In this document: positions 35,328 through 46,704 of the stretch, piece after piece
How the letters are laid out: each line of letters opens with the position of its first letter
How positions within the stretch are numbered: position 1 is the first letter of the stretch
Assembly: GCA_002104985.1 (NCBI GenBank)
Contig: MCGO01000152.1
Span: forward strand, 1 to 64,000
Direction: 5' to 3'
DNA: 64,000 nucleotides
From: Rhizoclosmatium globosum
Taxonomy: Eukaryota; Chytridiomycota; Chytridiomycetes; Chytridiales; Chytriomycetaceae
Notes under the pieces: model-generated
What the model was told of the DNA's origin: nothing
What the model saw: the letters and a program-made list of their open reading frames with translations, nothing else
The model's database searches: none
Translations under genes and position numbers: made by a program

Positions 35328-36943
35328 ATGACCAACCAGCAGAGTTTAGCATCTTGGGCATCGGCCAACCTACCTGAATGGAACGACAATGCGCGAATGT
35401 CAGCACTGTTTTCACGATTTCCTGAGCGAGCCGTGAATGAAAAGATCTACGAGGTAATGCACGAGGTATCATGTACGAGGCAGACTTGACGCTGATGGAA
35501 CCCAAACCACAATTCAGTCACGGCTGCGCTTCTGGGCCGGTGCAATCACAGGAGCAGCCCGCGAAGGTTCGAGTTGAATCGTGTTGAAACGGTACTCAAA
35601 GGGCAGTGCTTTAGGGCTCTTGTCCAGTGGAAACGCAACAACAATCGATGCGTCTGAGATTGCAAGTCGGTTTGCACGAAACGGATTAACGCCACTCGGA
35701 CTCGAAACTGTTTTGGTTTGTTTTGGATTGGATTGGATTGGATTGCTCGACTAAACAACGGTGGAAACAGACAGAGCTGCGCAAGTCCGGGGCCCTGGTT
35801 CCGCTTTCAACGTACATTCAGTCGCTGGATCAGTTGGATGGTGAAAGCAGTTGGTCGCTGGCGGGTCTCGTGAAGAGTTCGGTGTCATTTGGATTCGCTC
35901 TTGTCTTTGGCTCCACATCCACTTCAACTCATGACACAGACCTTGTCCTTCTCGCTCTTGCCCAGGTATTCTTTAAACCTTGTTTGTTAACCCTGCTTAA
36001 TTTTATTAAAGGAATACGGAACTCGTCTCGTAAACTGGGTGAAGGACAACTCAATCTACTCAACCGATGCTTTACAAGACGAATCAATCTTTGGAAAAGC
36101 ACTTCCTGATACACATTTCACTCAAACAGACTACCTAGTTCTTGCACAGTGGTTGCAAGAAACGCGAAAAGCTGTGGTGAAAATGTCAAATGGACGTGTC
36201 AAAGCCATCAAATTCCTCACACCCTCCTCATCTACATCATCAAAAGCTGCATCTACAATCACAGAATCCGACCTGGGTGTTCTAGAAATCAAAAAAACTG
36301 TCAACCTCTTATCCCGTCAAATAGAAGACTTGGAACAGAAAGCAGAGCAACTCAAAGCAGAAGCCATGAAACATTTGAATGCAAACTCAAAAGTGCGCGC
36401 AAAAGCTTGTTTGAAGCAAAAAGCTGTTGTGAATGGAGTTTTGGAAAAGCGTGTTGCATCTCTCCACACTCTTGACGGAATCCTTGGAAAGATCCAGCAA
36501 GCAGAGACAGATTCTGAGGTAACTCTACTTGATTTTATCGCCTTTGTTTTACCAAATAATCATTGCCTGACAACGAACAGATTCTGAAAGCGTACGAGAC
36601 TGGATCTTCCACACTCAAATCAATCATTGCCAGTTCAGGTGTTACAACAGACCGCATCGATACAGTCATGGATAGCCTTCACGATGCTCTTGCAGATCAA
36701 ACTGAAATTGATGAGGCGTTTGCATACCATAACCAAAAACTGCAGGAAAATGTTGCAGATGACGATGAATTGGAGAAAGAGTTGGACGCACTGGTTGAAA
36801 GTGATGCAAAGAAGGAGGCTGCAGTTTCTATGGATGATGAGCTTGTGAGTATGTTGGGCTCCTTGAAGGTAGAGAGTTCAAGTTTGCCTGTTTCAAGTGA
36901 AGAACCCGAGAAGCAGAAGGAGAGAGTGAAAGAATATGCATAA
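35328..36943 (+). CDS. CHMP7: CHMP7-like ESCRT protein
   Basis: Six exons (35328-35453, 35518-35566, 35615-35715, 35771-35965, 36012-36518, 36581-36943) give 446 residues. The N-terminus (LPEWNDNARMSALFSRF, RLRFWAGAI) and RFARNGLTPLGLETVL match the winged-helix half of CHMP7. The second half is a Snf7-type helical domain (VLEIKKTVNLLSRQIEDLEQ, ILGKIQQAETD, DELEKELDAL) ending in an acidic tail with MIM-like helices. CHMP7 recruits ESCRT-III to the nuclear envelope for sealing and surveillance. A 48-bp intron (35567-35614) removes a TGA that would otherwise stop the frame; its length is a multiple of three and the join restores the alignment. Intron 3 contains TTGGA repeats. Confidence 0.85.
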
Positions 36944-37029
36944 AAGTCTTACGTAAATAGAAAAATTTGCTTGTATTCGAAATATCGGTCATAAAAAATT
37001 TGCCAGATTTCGAAATCACCACCGCCATC

Positions 37030-37956
37030 ATGTCCGCACCACACCCAATGTCCATGTCGATTGACGAGCCAGATCCGTCCCAGGCATTCCTAGTCCCAGC
37101 ATACGTCGTATCACTCACCGTCAATGGCGTGATCGGAATCTATGTCCTCCGATACCGCCGAGAACTCCTGGCATCAACCCTCTCCAAGATCTTTCTCGTT
37201 CTCGTTGTCTTCTTTGTCGCATGGTCCGCCGTAAACATTGGCGTCGGATCCGCAATCCTCGCAATGAACCAGACAATGCTACTCATGAAAATTGCAGCAG
37301 CTTTGAATTCAATTGGCGCCTTTTGCGTGTTTGGTTTGAATATGGCTGTTGCGGTTGAACGGTTTCTCGTTGTAAGACAAGCGAGTGATAAGAGGATCTG
37401 GTTCGTGTTGATTTCTGTGTATGTGGCGGTGTTGGTGGGTCTTGCGGTGTGGGTGTTTGCGACAAGTCCATCGTCGGATTGTTTTCAGCCGGATTTGCCG
37501 ATGCAAAGGACAGTGTTTTTCGGGGCGAATTTCGCAGCGTTTGTGCCAATGTATTTGGGTGTGCTGGGGTTGTATTTGGCGACCTTTGTTCATTCGAGTC
37601 GTGTTGTGAGGCAAGTGTTGACGAACGTGCCGCAGAAAACTGTTGTGAGGGCGGAATTGACGCGACGTCTTTTGATTTCATGTTTGGTCATGTCGAGCAC
37701 CATGTTGATCCTTTACACACCATTTGTGGTTTTGATGCTCTCTGCCGCTTTCATGGAACATGCGAACTTGCAAATTTGGATGACTGTTTGTAACGCATTG
37801 ATCACGGCGGACGCGATTGCAACTCCACTTCTTGTTCTCTACTTCAATCCCAGAATGAGAGTTCTATTTGCTCAAAGCTTCTACAGAGGAGTGTACACGG
37901 AGGATAATTCATCAATGGGAGGCTCAACACTTCAGGGTGATGAATATGAATTGTAG
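37030..37956 (+). CDS. Rhodopsin-like (class A) seven-helix receptor 2
   Basis: Intronless, 308 residues from the ATG at 37030 (good context, gccatcATG); an in-frame ATG at 36967 would add 21 residues but lies only 23 bp after the CHMP7 stop. Seven helices; helix 3 ends VAVERFLVVRQ (E-R-F, residues 110-112), and helix 7 carries DAIATPLLVLYFNPRMRVLF, where the NPxxY position is rearranged. It is a paralogue of receptor 1, which shares the short loop before helix 4 and the xxTPLLVxF helix 7. The gap to CHMP7 upstream is only 86 bp. Ligand unknown. Confidence 0.74.
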   Translation: MSAPHPMSMSIDEPDPSQAFLVPAYVVSLTVNGVIGIYVLRYRRELLASTLSKIFLVLVVFFVAWSAVNIGVGSAILAMNQTMLLMKIAAALNSIGAFCVFGLNMAVAVERFLVVRQASDKRIWFVLISVYVAVLVGLAVWVFATSPSSDCFQPDLPMQRTVFFGANFAAFVPMYLGVLGLYLATFVHSSRVVRQVLTNVPQKTVVRAELTRRLLISCLVMSSTMLILYTPFVVLMLSAAFMEHANLQIWMTVCNALITADAIATPLLVLYFNPRMRVLFAQSFYRGVYTEDNSSMGGSTLQGDEYEL

Positions 37957-38153
37957 AAAACACAAACTGTAGATACCAACAAGTTTCTTATCAAGTATAC
38001 ATTTTTACGTTTAATCAGGCAACCAAAGAATAGATAAGTAAAATAAGAACAAAACTTGCGAAAAGAAAAAACAGAAACAAACCATTTACCCCCTTTCACA
38101 CACAAATAACATTCAGTCTATACCAACACAATCAGTCATTCCTTTGTTTTGTA

Positions 38154-41100
38154 TCACCTTGCAGATAATGTCTGCAGTCCTGCAGGAACCCTCCTGCCCA
38201 CTTCCTCCACCATTTTGCCCCACCGATTCAGTTTCCCCTTCACATCACCATCATCTCCCCGATTCTTGACAAGGTATTCCACAACCCCACAAGCCAACTC
38301 CCACTGCGCATCGTTCCCATCCACTTTCCGCCGCCGAACCTGTCCTTCCTCTTCCTCATCGCCATCTCCAACTCCACCCTCCTCCAACAAATACTTCCAT
38401 AAACAGTCCACAGCAGCACTTCGCATCTCAGCTCCTCGTCCACCAGCAACATATCGACACGTCTTAAAGAACCGTTTCACAAACTTGAGCATCATATCTA
38501 CTTGCGCCTTGTGTTGCGGCACAACAAGGAGTTGGTAGAAAAACTCGGGTATATCGGATGACGGGAAATAGAGTAGAGTGAGTGCTAGTGAGTCCGCGAT
38601 CGCGGTAAGGCCTGTGGACGTTGTATCTGAAGGAGGGAAAAAGAGCAGGTTTGTGAGGTTTGAAAGTAGTTCCATGATTAGTTCAGGAGGCGGTTTGTGC
38701 AACCAATCCGGGTCGATTCCGTTTTCAGCCCATTCGCACTATTCCACAAAAAAAAGTCAGTTAAAACCAATTTACAAAAAAGGTGAAACAATACGTACCC
38801 TATTCCGTACATCCTCTGCCTTCCCCAAAACACCATCCCGGATATACACAACCAACCCACACCAAGTCTCCATCGAAACATCCGCCTCCATCGTCAAAGT
38901 CTCCATACTCCCCCTCGGTCGCATCCGGAACGCTTTCGGCCAACACCCTTCAACCCCTTCCAAAACCTCCACAACACCTCTCGGAATCCCCGAAAAAACC
39001 CCAACAACACTCTCCACAATCTTGTGCACGCGCGAATACTCACTCGGCGTACCAAGCCGCACAAGCGCCGTGTAAAACCTCGTCATCCGACACACAGTCG
39101 CAACGTCCCCGGGACTCCCGCTCCGAACTGTATCCTCAATAAACCCAAGCACGGACCCTAAGAACCGGTTCATCTCCTCTCGTGGCAACGCGTTCGCGAG
39201 GATCCATGCGAACCAGACCCACGCGCGCTCCTCGCGGGGCATGGCGTGCTCAAGGGTCCAGGATGTGGATTTTGTGGGGACGCATACGAGTTCTTCTTCT
39301 TCTTCGCCGTCTTCGAATTCGAGGCGGACGGAGGGCCAGTCGTATTTTGTTGGGGATTGGGTTTCGAGGAGGGTTCCGCGCCAGACTTCGAGGAATACGT
39401 CTTTGAGGAGGGTGTCTACTTTGGCGGCGCCAAAGGATTTGGGACTGTTGGTTAAGGTGTGGACTGCAGGTGGGATTTGGGACGATGCTGATTTTGTGAA
39501 CTGGGCTGTACGGACCCAAGCTGCAAGAGCGCGAGGGGTGAGTGGACGTGGTGGTTCATTATGATTTGGTTTCGTAGATTGCTGTTGCTGTTGCTGTGAT
39601 GCTGTTGCAGGAGGTTTTGAAAGCGCGGGTATCGATGCCTTGATAGGTTCCAAGCGAGGCGACGCTTTCACAGGAGATTTCTCCATCGACCGTGGGAGCC
39701 CCGTCGTCACAACCGGCGCAGGTGCCTGCTGCTGCTGCTTCGAATACCTCCCACCTCCCACAACCTGCCTCGCCGAAACAACAGGCGCAGAAACACCCGA
39801 CGCAACCGAAACAGAAGGACTCGGCGCCGCAGACGAACCCACACCCTTTTTCACCCCTGATCCCGACCCAGCATTCGAACTACTCTCCGAAACAACAATC
39901 TTAATCTTCTTCAAAGCAGGCGCATCACCCACCCCGGAAACCCCAACCCCAACCCCACTCCCAGTACTACTACCCCCCAAACTGTTTTTCCGCTTCACAG
40001 CAACCTGCTGCACCTGCGGAGTGACAACAGGCCGCCCTTTTTCAACACGCGCGGGACCTGGACTCGACTCTCGACTGCTCGTCGTGCTTCCCGACCCCGA
40101 CACGCCACGCTTCAGTTTCGCGACGCCACCAGCGACAGCGGGGACTCCAGCGTCGTTTGAGGGTCGGGGGTGTGTTGTTGTGGTACGTGGTTGGGGTGTT
40201 GGCTGAAGGGATGAATTGGAGAGGGCGGGGCTGCCGCTTCCTGGGACCGGGGCGGGTGCTGTTGTTGTGGCTAGTTTGCTTGGGCCTGTGGTTTTACCGC
40301 TTTGGTTGGATGAGCTTGTGAGTTGAGGGGATACGGGGGTTGGGCCGGCGTTTGCGCCGAGGGAGGCGGCGTAGGAGGCGGGACGGGTTAAGGGGAGGTC
40401 GTTGGAGGTTGTTGTTGTGTTTGCTGTTGAGGTGTTGGGTGGGATGATGACTTCGTCGTCGGCGTCGTCGTGGAGGTGGGTGGAGGCTGTTGAGGTGCGG
40501 GAATCGTAGGAGTCAACGAGGTGTCGTGTGAGAGCGTCTTGAAGTACCAACTTTTTGAGGTTACGAGGGTGAGTGTGAAAGTGAGGTGGATGGGAGATAA
40601 GAAGAAAAGAGACAGTACCTTTTCTTTTTCGAGCTTCATGACTGTCCGTTGCAATACAAGGATTTGACCCATCATGCTTTTCTTCTCATCTGAAGACGAC
40701 GTAGAGCTTCCAGTACTTGAAAGTCCATCATTGTCCAATTCCGTGCGCCGTAATTCAAGGCGTTCAAGGTCGATTGTGAGTCGCTGATTCGCTTCAAGAA
40801 GCCGCCGCGTTTCCTCTTGAGATGCACGCAATTCTCTCTTTGTAGAGCTGTATTTGTCAACAAGGTTTTGATGGTCCTGTTCAGACACTGTGGACGAGTT
40901 TGCGGGTATGGATCTTGATGATGCAGACTCTAATGATTTCAAGGAGGCCTGAGCCTTTGCGAGTGCAGATTCTGTTTTCGAGAGAGATGCTTCGGCTCTT
41001 GAGCGTGCCGTCTCTGCTTTCGATAGCGCGGATTCTGCTTTTGACAGTGCCGATTCCGATCGCGAGAGTTCTTGTTTCATGGTATCTAATTTTGACGTCT

Positions 41101-42171
41101 CCGACTTTACAGCATTTTCAGCGCTCTCTCGCCTCCTTTTTTCCTTTTCCAGGGTGTCCATCAGTTTTTTAGAATCCTCAACGAGTTTTCTGTTTTCCGA
41201 TTTCAAGGCATCCAATTGTTTTGCAGCAGAAGAAGAGGAAGTGGTATCTTTGGAATTTGAAGCTACAGTCAACTCCAATTTCCGAATAGTATCATTCAGG
41301 CGTTTGTTTTCAGTTTTAAGATCCGCGAGTGATTGGTTCAAATCCGAAATTTTTGAAGCATGTTGAGATTCTTGGCGTGCGAGTTCCCGTTTTTGAGATT
41401 GAACGAGTTCTTGAAGGCGTTTTGCGTCTGATCGCAGGGATGCGATAGTTGAGGCGGAGGTATCGTCTTGGGCAGTGGGAACAGCGGCTGGTGAGGAAGA
41501 AGAAGAAGAAGATATTGAATCTATTTTGAAAGATGATTTGTTAGTTGTTGTGTGTGAGTATGTATGTGGGAGAGAGATAGAGATTGAGGTGTAAATTAGG
41601 AAGGGGTGGGAGGGAAGGGGAAGAAAGAACACACGTTTTAGTTGGCGGATCTGGTCATCTTTTTCTCGAAGGGCGTCGTTTGCTTTTGCCAAGTCAGTTT
41701 CGAGAGAAAGAAGGGCTTTGAAGTGCGAGTTTGCCTCGTGCGAAGTTGGTGGAGGAAGCGTCTTTCTCGGTGCTTTTGCGGGTCGTTTTGAGCCGACTGA
41801 GCGAGTGGGTATTGGTTCGAGTGGTTGTGGTTGTTGATGAGTAGTTGTTTGATGAGTAGTTGTAGTTGTTGTAGCCGGTGGTTGTTTCGCAGCAGTAGTT
41901 CCATCGTCGTCGTCGCTTGAAGCACTTGACTCCGACCCACTTTCACTTGATTCTGAACCACTCTCAGACGAAGAGAAGAAGAAGAAGAAGAACCCGACCT
42001 CCTCCGAGTAGCAAATGTCAGACTGTGTGGCCTACTAGTTGGTTTCGGTGGTGGTTGTTGTTGTTGTTGGATTGGAAGGGAAAGCGAAGGAACCACATTC
42101 AGTTCGACTGTTGCGTCTTCAATCTCGTCCATCAACGAATCAAAGTCGTCAATGTCTGATGATCCTCCCAT
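38154..42171 (-). CDS. Large coiled-coil protein with helical C-terminus
   Basis: Proposed exons 42171-41999, 41945-41635, 41520-40619, 40550-38799 and 38738-38154 join in frame to about 1240 residues. The N-terminus is acidic (DIDDFDSLMDEIEDATVEL) and followed by Pro/Gln/Ser-rich sequence; a long coiled coil covers about 130-450 (LETDLAKANDALREKDDQIR; repeated SxALSKAESALSKAE); a low-complexity basic Ser/Pro/Val region follows; the last 400 residues are helical and repeat-like. An acidic N-terminal motif, a coiled coil and a helical C-terminus recall ATRIP/Rad26 checkpoint proteins, but I see no decisive motif and leave it unnamed. The first intron is uncertain: a TCT-repeat tract makes a 1-nt frameshift an alternative. 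Confidence 0.6.
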
Positions 42172-42365
42172 TTCTCTCTTTGGCTGCCTGGTTGGTGGTG
42201 GTGGTGGTGGTTGGTGGTTGCAAAGTGTCAGGCTCAAATGTTCCCGTGACCAAAACTGACCAACCAAAAAAGAATGAATGCACAACAACACTAATCACCC
42301 CATTGTCTTCATTATTTGCCTTACTTACGATACACTAAACAGTAAAATACAGGGAAAATAAACAA

Positions 42366-43856
42366 CTAATACCCCTCATCGTGTAATAACATTCGTCGCG
42401 ATATGTTAGTTAGCTCCGCCACAATTCCTCCTCCAAGCCCACTCGTTCTCGACCCAAAAGAAGAACGCCGCAAAAAATGAACCCCTCCCTCATTAATGTT
42501 TGTTGCTGATAACGAAGGTGGACTCCCAACTAATACACCGTCGTGAATTCCAACTGAACTCCCGCTATTATTAATACTAACACCATTACCGCTTACTCCA
42601 CTACTGCTTCCATTCCCATTTGAACTTTCCATGCTCAAAAATGCTTTTATCGCCGCTTCTCTAGGCACATAGTCTTTTAAGCCCCTTCCCAACTCACATC
42701 CAGATGTAAGAGTATGATTAATAAATGAGCTGCGAGGGCTACCAGCAAGACTATTTGTCGCGGTGAAATTGCTTCCGCTGCTACTTCTTGAAACCGATGC
42801 ATGACTCGTTGAATTTTTGGTTGGAGATACGCCAAAGAATGCGTTGCGATTGACAGCAGCACTATGTACAGTCGGCTTAACAAAACAAAGTGATCTCAAT
42901 GACGAAGGCAATGAAATGCTTTCCAATTCTGGACTACTGCTCATTTCATTGCTTATGTCAGAATCCTCCTCATCAGAATCTACCCCATGTCACAAGTTTT
43001 AAAATCCATGAAAATATACAAAACTTTAAAATACGTCATACTCACCAACAACAGTAACGTCACTAACCCATCGCTTCTGTCCACCAATCACACCACCCCT
43101 TTCAAACCCAACATTACCAATACACGTCCGCGAAGAAGAAACCGACGACAACAAAGTCGACGACGTCGAAAAAGCATTCGCCCTATCCGCTTCACACTGC
43201 AAACACGGAATCACAGGCACAGGATTCTGCAACCTCAACATCCTCCGCACCCGTTCAGCAGCATCATCCACAACCGTCACTTTCGCCAACCTCTGCAAAT
43301 TCTGATACTCAGCCCTACATAAATTTCCATAAATTTTTGTTGTTTAGCTTTAAATTAGGTTACACCAAAAAAAATTTGATTGGCGGTGTACAACATACCA
43401 ATACGCGCGACTTTTACGCATACGTTCAAGCACACGTTTACGATGCATGATGAACTGTCGTTTCCAGTCTGTTTTCTTGATACCGCTCGACACCTCTGTC
43501 GTACCCGCACCGCTGAGAGTCTCTATCTCGCTGTTGTCGAGTAACAGCCCTGACAGCGAAAAGACGTCTTCGACGGATTGGTCTTGTGTGTCGTTTGTGG
43601 TGTCGGTGTGGTCGTCGTCGGTTATGAGGGTTACGCGGTTGAGGAGGCAGAGGTGTTTCCAGAGGGAGGGGTCGAGGCAGAGTGTGGCGAAGGAGTGGGA
43701 TGTTTGGGAGAGACGGGCGAGGGAGCGGAAGTCGAGGTGGTGGAGGATTTGGAGCCATGTTTCTTGGGCGAGGAGGTGGGGATGGGGTTTGTGGGTTTGG
43801 TGTTGTGTGGGAGGGGTATGGGTTGGGGACTGGAGGGGTTGTGGTAGTTGGGTCAT
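42366..43856 (-). CDS. F-box protein
   Basis: Three exons (43856-43399, 43314-43046, 42979-42366) give 446 residues. An F-box at about residues 27-70 (ETWLQILHHLDFRSLARLSQ, LWKHLCL) follows a His/Pro/Gln-rich leader. The rest is Ser/Asn-rich with a paired-cysteine stretch (VIPCLQC) and no recognised substrate-binding repeats. F-box proteins link substrates to SCF ubiquitin ligases through Skp1; the target is unknown. Confidence 0.75.
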
Positions 43857-44141
43857 TTTATGATATCACGGGGTTCTGACGTCGTGGAACTTTAATATAG
43901 ATTAGTTGGAAGGGAGGAGGATTGGGGAATTGGAATTGGGGGAGGAGGAACTTACCCCCCTTTCCTCCCTTTCTCTTTGAGAACAATGGTAAAGACGTGT
44001 AAATCAATCTCTCTCTCCCTCTCACTTCTCAAAAACACCCCCAATCACAAACGATCACAACTCAAAAAACTTGTCTATTCACGATTCCGCCATCCCCACG
44101 CCGCATCTGGAAAAACAAACCCTAGATCTCAATAAAAGGCC

Positions 44142-46595
44142 ATGAAACGCTCGAAACGACAAAACCCGTTCGTCCTCATTGAAGGAACATCTCTCACTGG
44201 CTTCCAACTCGATATCCAACCCCGTCTCATCCCAGCACCCACAGCCCCCACACAGAACCAAAACCAAAACTCCAACAGCAACAACAACCCCCAACAACAA
44301 CAACTCCGTACAAACACAGCAATCGACGCAACAACAGCAACAACCCTCGCCCTCCCCGTCCCCCACTCCCTCGCCTCCGAACTCGACAAAGCCCTCTCCA
44401 AAAAACTCCAACACCGTATCATATACAAACCACCTCCCGGCGAAAACCGGAAAAGCCTTATCGCGTTGCACGACGAAGCCATCAAAGCCATGTTATCTCA
44501 ACAAGAGCAAGACCGCGAGAAACGACGGATACGTATCCGTGCGGCTGTGTTGGGGCCGGGGGACTCGAAAACGTTGGCTCGATGGAACATGCTACGAAAC
44601 CTCCTGTGCAGAGTCCACTTGTGAAACCTGTGCATCCCCCTGTCTCGTTGTCGCAAAAGGAGAAACCGAGTCCGGCGGTGGTGAACTCCCCACACGCGAG
44701 AAGGAGGCTGTTGTGGGGGTTTCGACAAACACTGGGTAATGTACCTGACGTTGGATCTCTATTTACAGATGAAGACGTGTTTCATGTTGGTGGGCCTGTT
44801 GAACCGTGGGCGGAAGCGTCTACCGACGTGTTCAATGAGTTCCATGTTCAACTGCATAACACTACGTTGCCGAGTATATTGTTTCCGTCGAGTTGTGGAG
44901 GGGGAGGTGGGAATGGGGCGACACCGTCCTGGGAGATGCGGCAGAAGGAGTTGTTGAAGGATGGGAGTAGTGTGGGGGTGGTGGTGGTGTTAGGAAGGAG
45001 AAGGGAAAAAAGGGGGGTAAGGTTGTGGGACACCGGGGAGCGCAGTTGTTCGGTATGCTGTTGCGGAGGATAGTGCGGATGTCTCCGTTGCGAATGCACG
45101 GACACCTGGGACTGCAGCGACACAGTTTAGTTACATTCGTCGCTTGAAAGTAGGCGGGCAGAGGAGTTGGAGGAAATGGAGGACGCAACAAGAGCAGCGG
45201 AGGCAAAAGTGGCGGCTCTCGTTTTACTCAAGGACAAGTCTTTGGATTATCAAGCTCTTCTGTGCCGCAAAGTGGCGGTTTCAGCGCAAGGCAATTAAGC
45301 ACAAATAATGGGAAACCCGATTTATGCTTTGAATACCAGCAATACCAAAACCAGTTGCGACAAACTTGCAAGCACAATTAGCACAATCAGGGTTTTCAAA
45401 ACCACAACAGCAATCAAACACAAAGTCTTCCGCTCATGCGATTCCTCCAAACTCGCTTATTTCATCGGCAGCGACGATTCTCGATTTAGAACACTCAGCC
45501 GCACCAACAAACCAAAGCAATTCAGATGCACGGTATTTAAACCGCAGTCGAAACGGGCCGTTGAACATCCGGATGTGAAAAAGCTCTTTCCTCCAGTTCC
45601 AGGAAACATTGCGCCCAAAGGAGGGGTACGTCGCAAATCAAAGTGGGCCACTAGCCAGACGGTTGTTCACAAACGTGATGTCGAAGGCTTGTTTTATCCA
45701 GATGAGATACAGCTTCAACACGAGATGACAACAAAACGCGGTCACAGCTGAAACAGGCAAGTTTTCCTGTTTAATTCTTTAATTAATCCCGTTTTACAGA
45801 AACTTTTACAAGCTCGAGCAAACTTAGCAAAAAACAGCAGCGTCACAAAACTCCCTGACGTATTCCCTCGCATTTCACTCACCAGTCCAGATTCACCTCC
45901 ATCCACTGCAATCATAAAAAAACCCTCCCAATTGCAACCATCACAACATCCGACACCACAACATCACTTCCAAACCTCCCTCTCGTCCACAAAAGCCATC
46001 ATCACGAGACAGTATACTTCACAGACACAGCGTTCCTTACCTCCCGCGAAAACTGACCACAACAACACAAACGCATAATATGCATCCTCCGCTGGTATAC
46101 TTGGAAACTCCCATCGAATTGCGGATCAGATACAACAGGAACGAATGCGGTATGCGGAGGTGAGCAATGGCCGTGGTGTTGTTGGTGGATACGTAAAACT
46201 GTACCTCAGAAAGGAGTTGGGTTTATGATCGTAGTAGCAATGGAGGAGGAGGTGATGGATCTGGGAAACGGTATTCGATGACGAAATCGTTGAGTTTGTT
46301 GAGTTTGAACTGCAGCATTGGGGGTGGTATGACTGTTTCTGATAGGAAAAGTATAGCGGATCGCGAGAGGGAAAAGAAAAAGAGCGGGCGGTGGTATGAT
46401 GGGGTTGAGGGAAGTGCAGTGTTTGGTGGTGTGAGTCCCAACAAGGCTGTTGTTCGGAATTTAGAAATCGCTTACGGGAATCGAGAAGACTGTAAGAATG
46501 GAGTGATCCAGTTTTGTTGGCAAGTAAGCTGGCAAAGAATATGCACAGCGTTATTGCAAGAATGTAACATTTTGGGGATTGGGTTTAGATTATGA
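44142..46595 (+). pseudogene. Q/N/S-rich protein locus with multiple frame changes
   Basis: Coding-like sequence runs along this span but keeps changing frame. The first part can be assembled as exons 44142-44546, 44612-45052 and 45131-45298 (337 residues: Gln/Asn-rich start, KALSKKLQHRIIYKPPPGE). However, coding-like text in other frames (ANARTPGTAATQFSYIRR; SKPQQQSNTKSSAHAIPPN; HPDVKKLFPPVPGNIAPKGG; SSAGILGNSHRIADQIQQE; SDRKSIADREREKKKSGRWY) continues to about 46590, with single-base shifts between segments that introns do not explain. Either a single longer gene is broken by decay or assembly indels, or two genes are run together. No domain was recognised. Confidence 0.45.
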
Positions 46596-46704
46596 TTTTT
46601 CTTTGGATAATTTCAATTGTAATATTACTGCTCCATGATGTTCCCATACTTTTCGATAAACATGGCTCTGGCCCAAGCCTTCTCAAGTCCTTTTCGTACA
46701 CCAG

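Noticed and set aside
35567..35614. In-frame TGA in CHMP7 at 35575-35577 suggesting a broken gene
   Set aside because: A 48-bp GT-AG intron covers it, keeps the phase, and restores the alignment to CHMP7.
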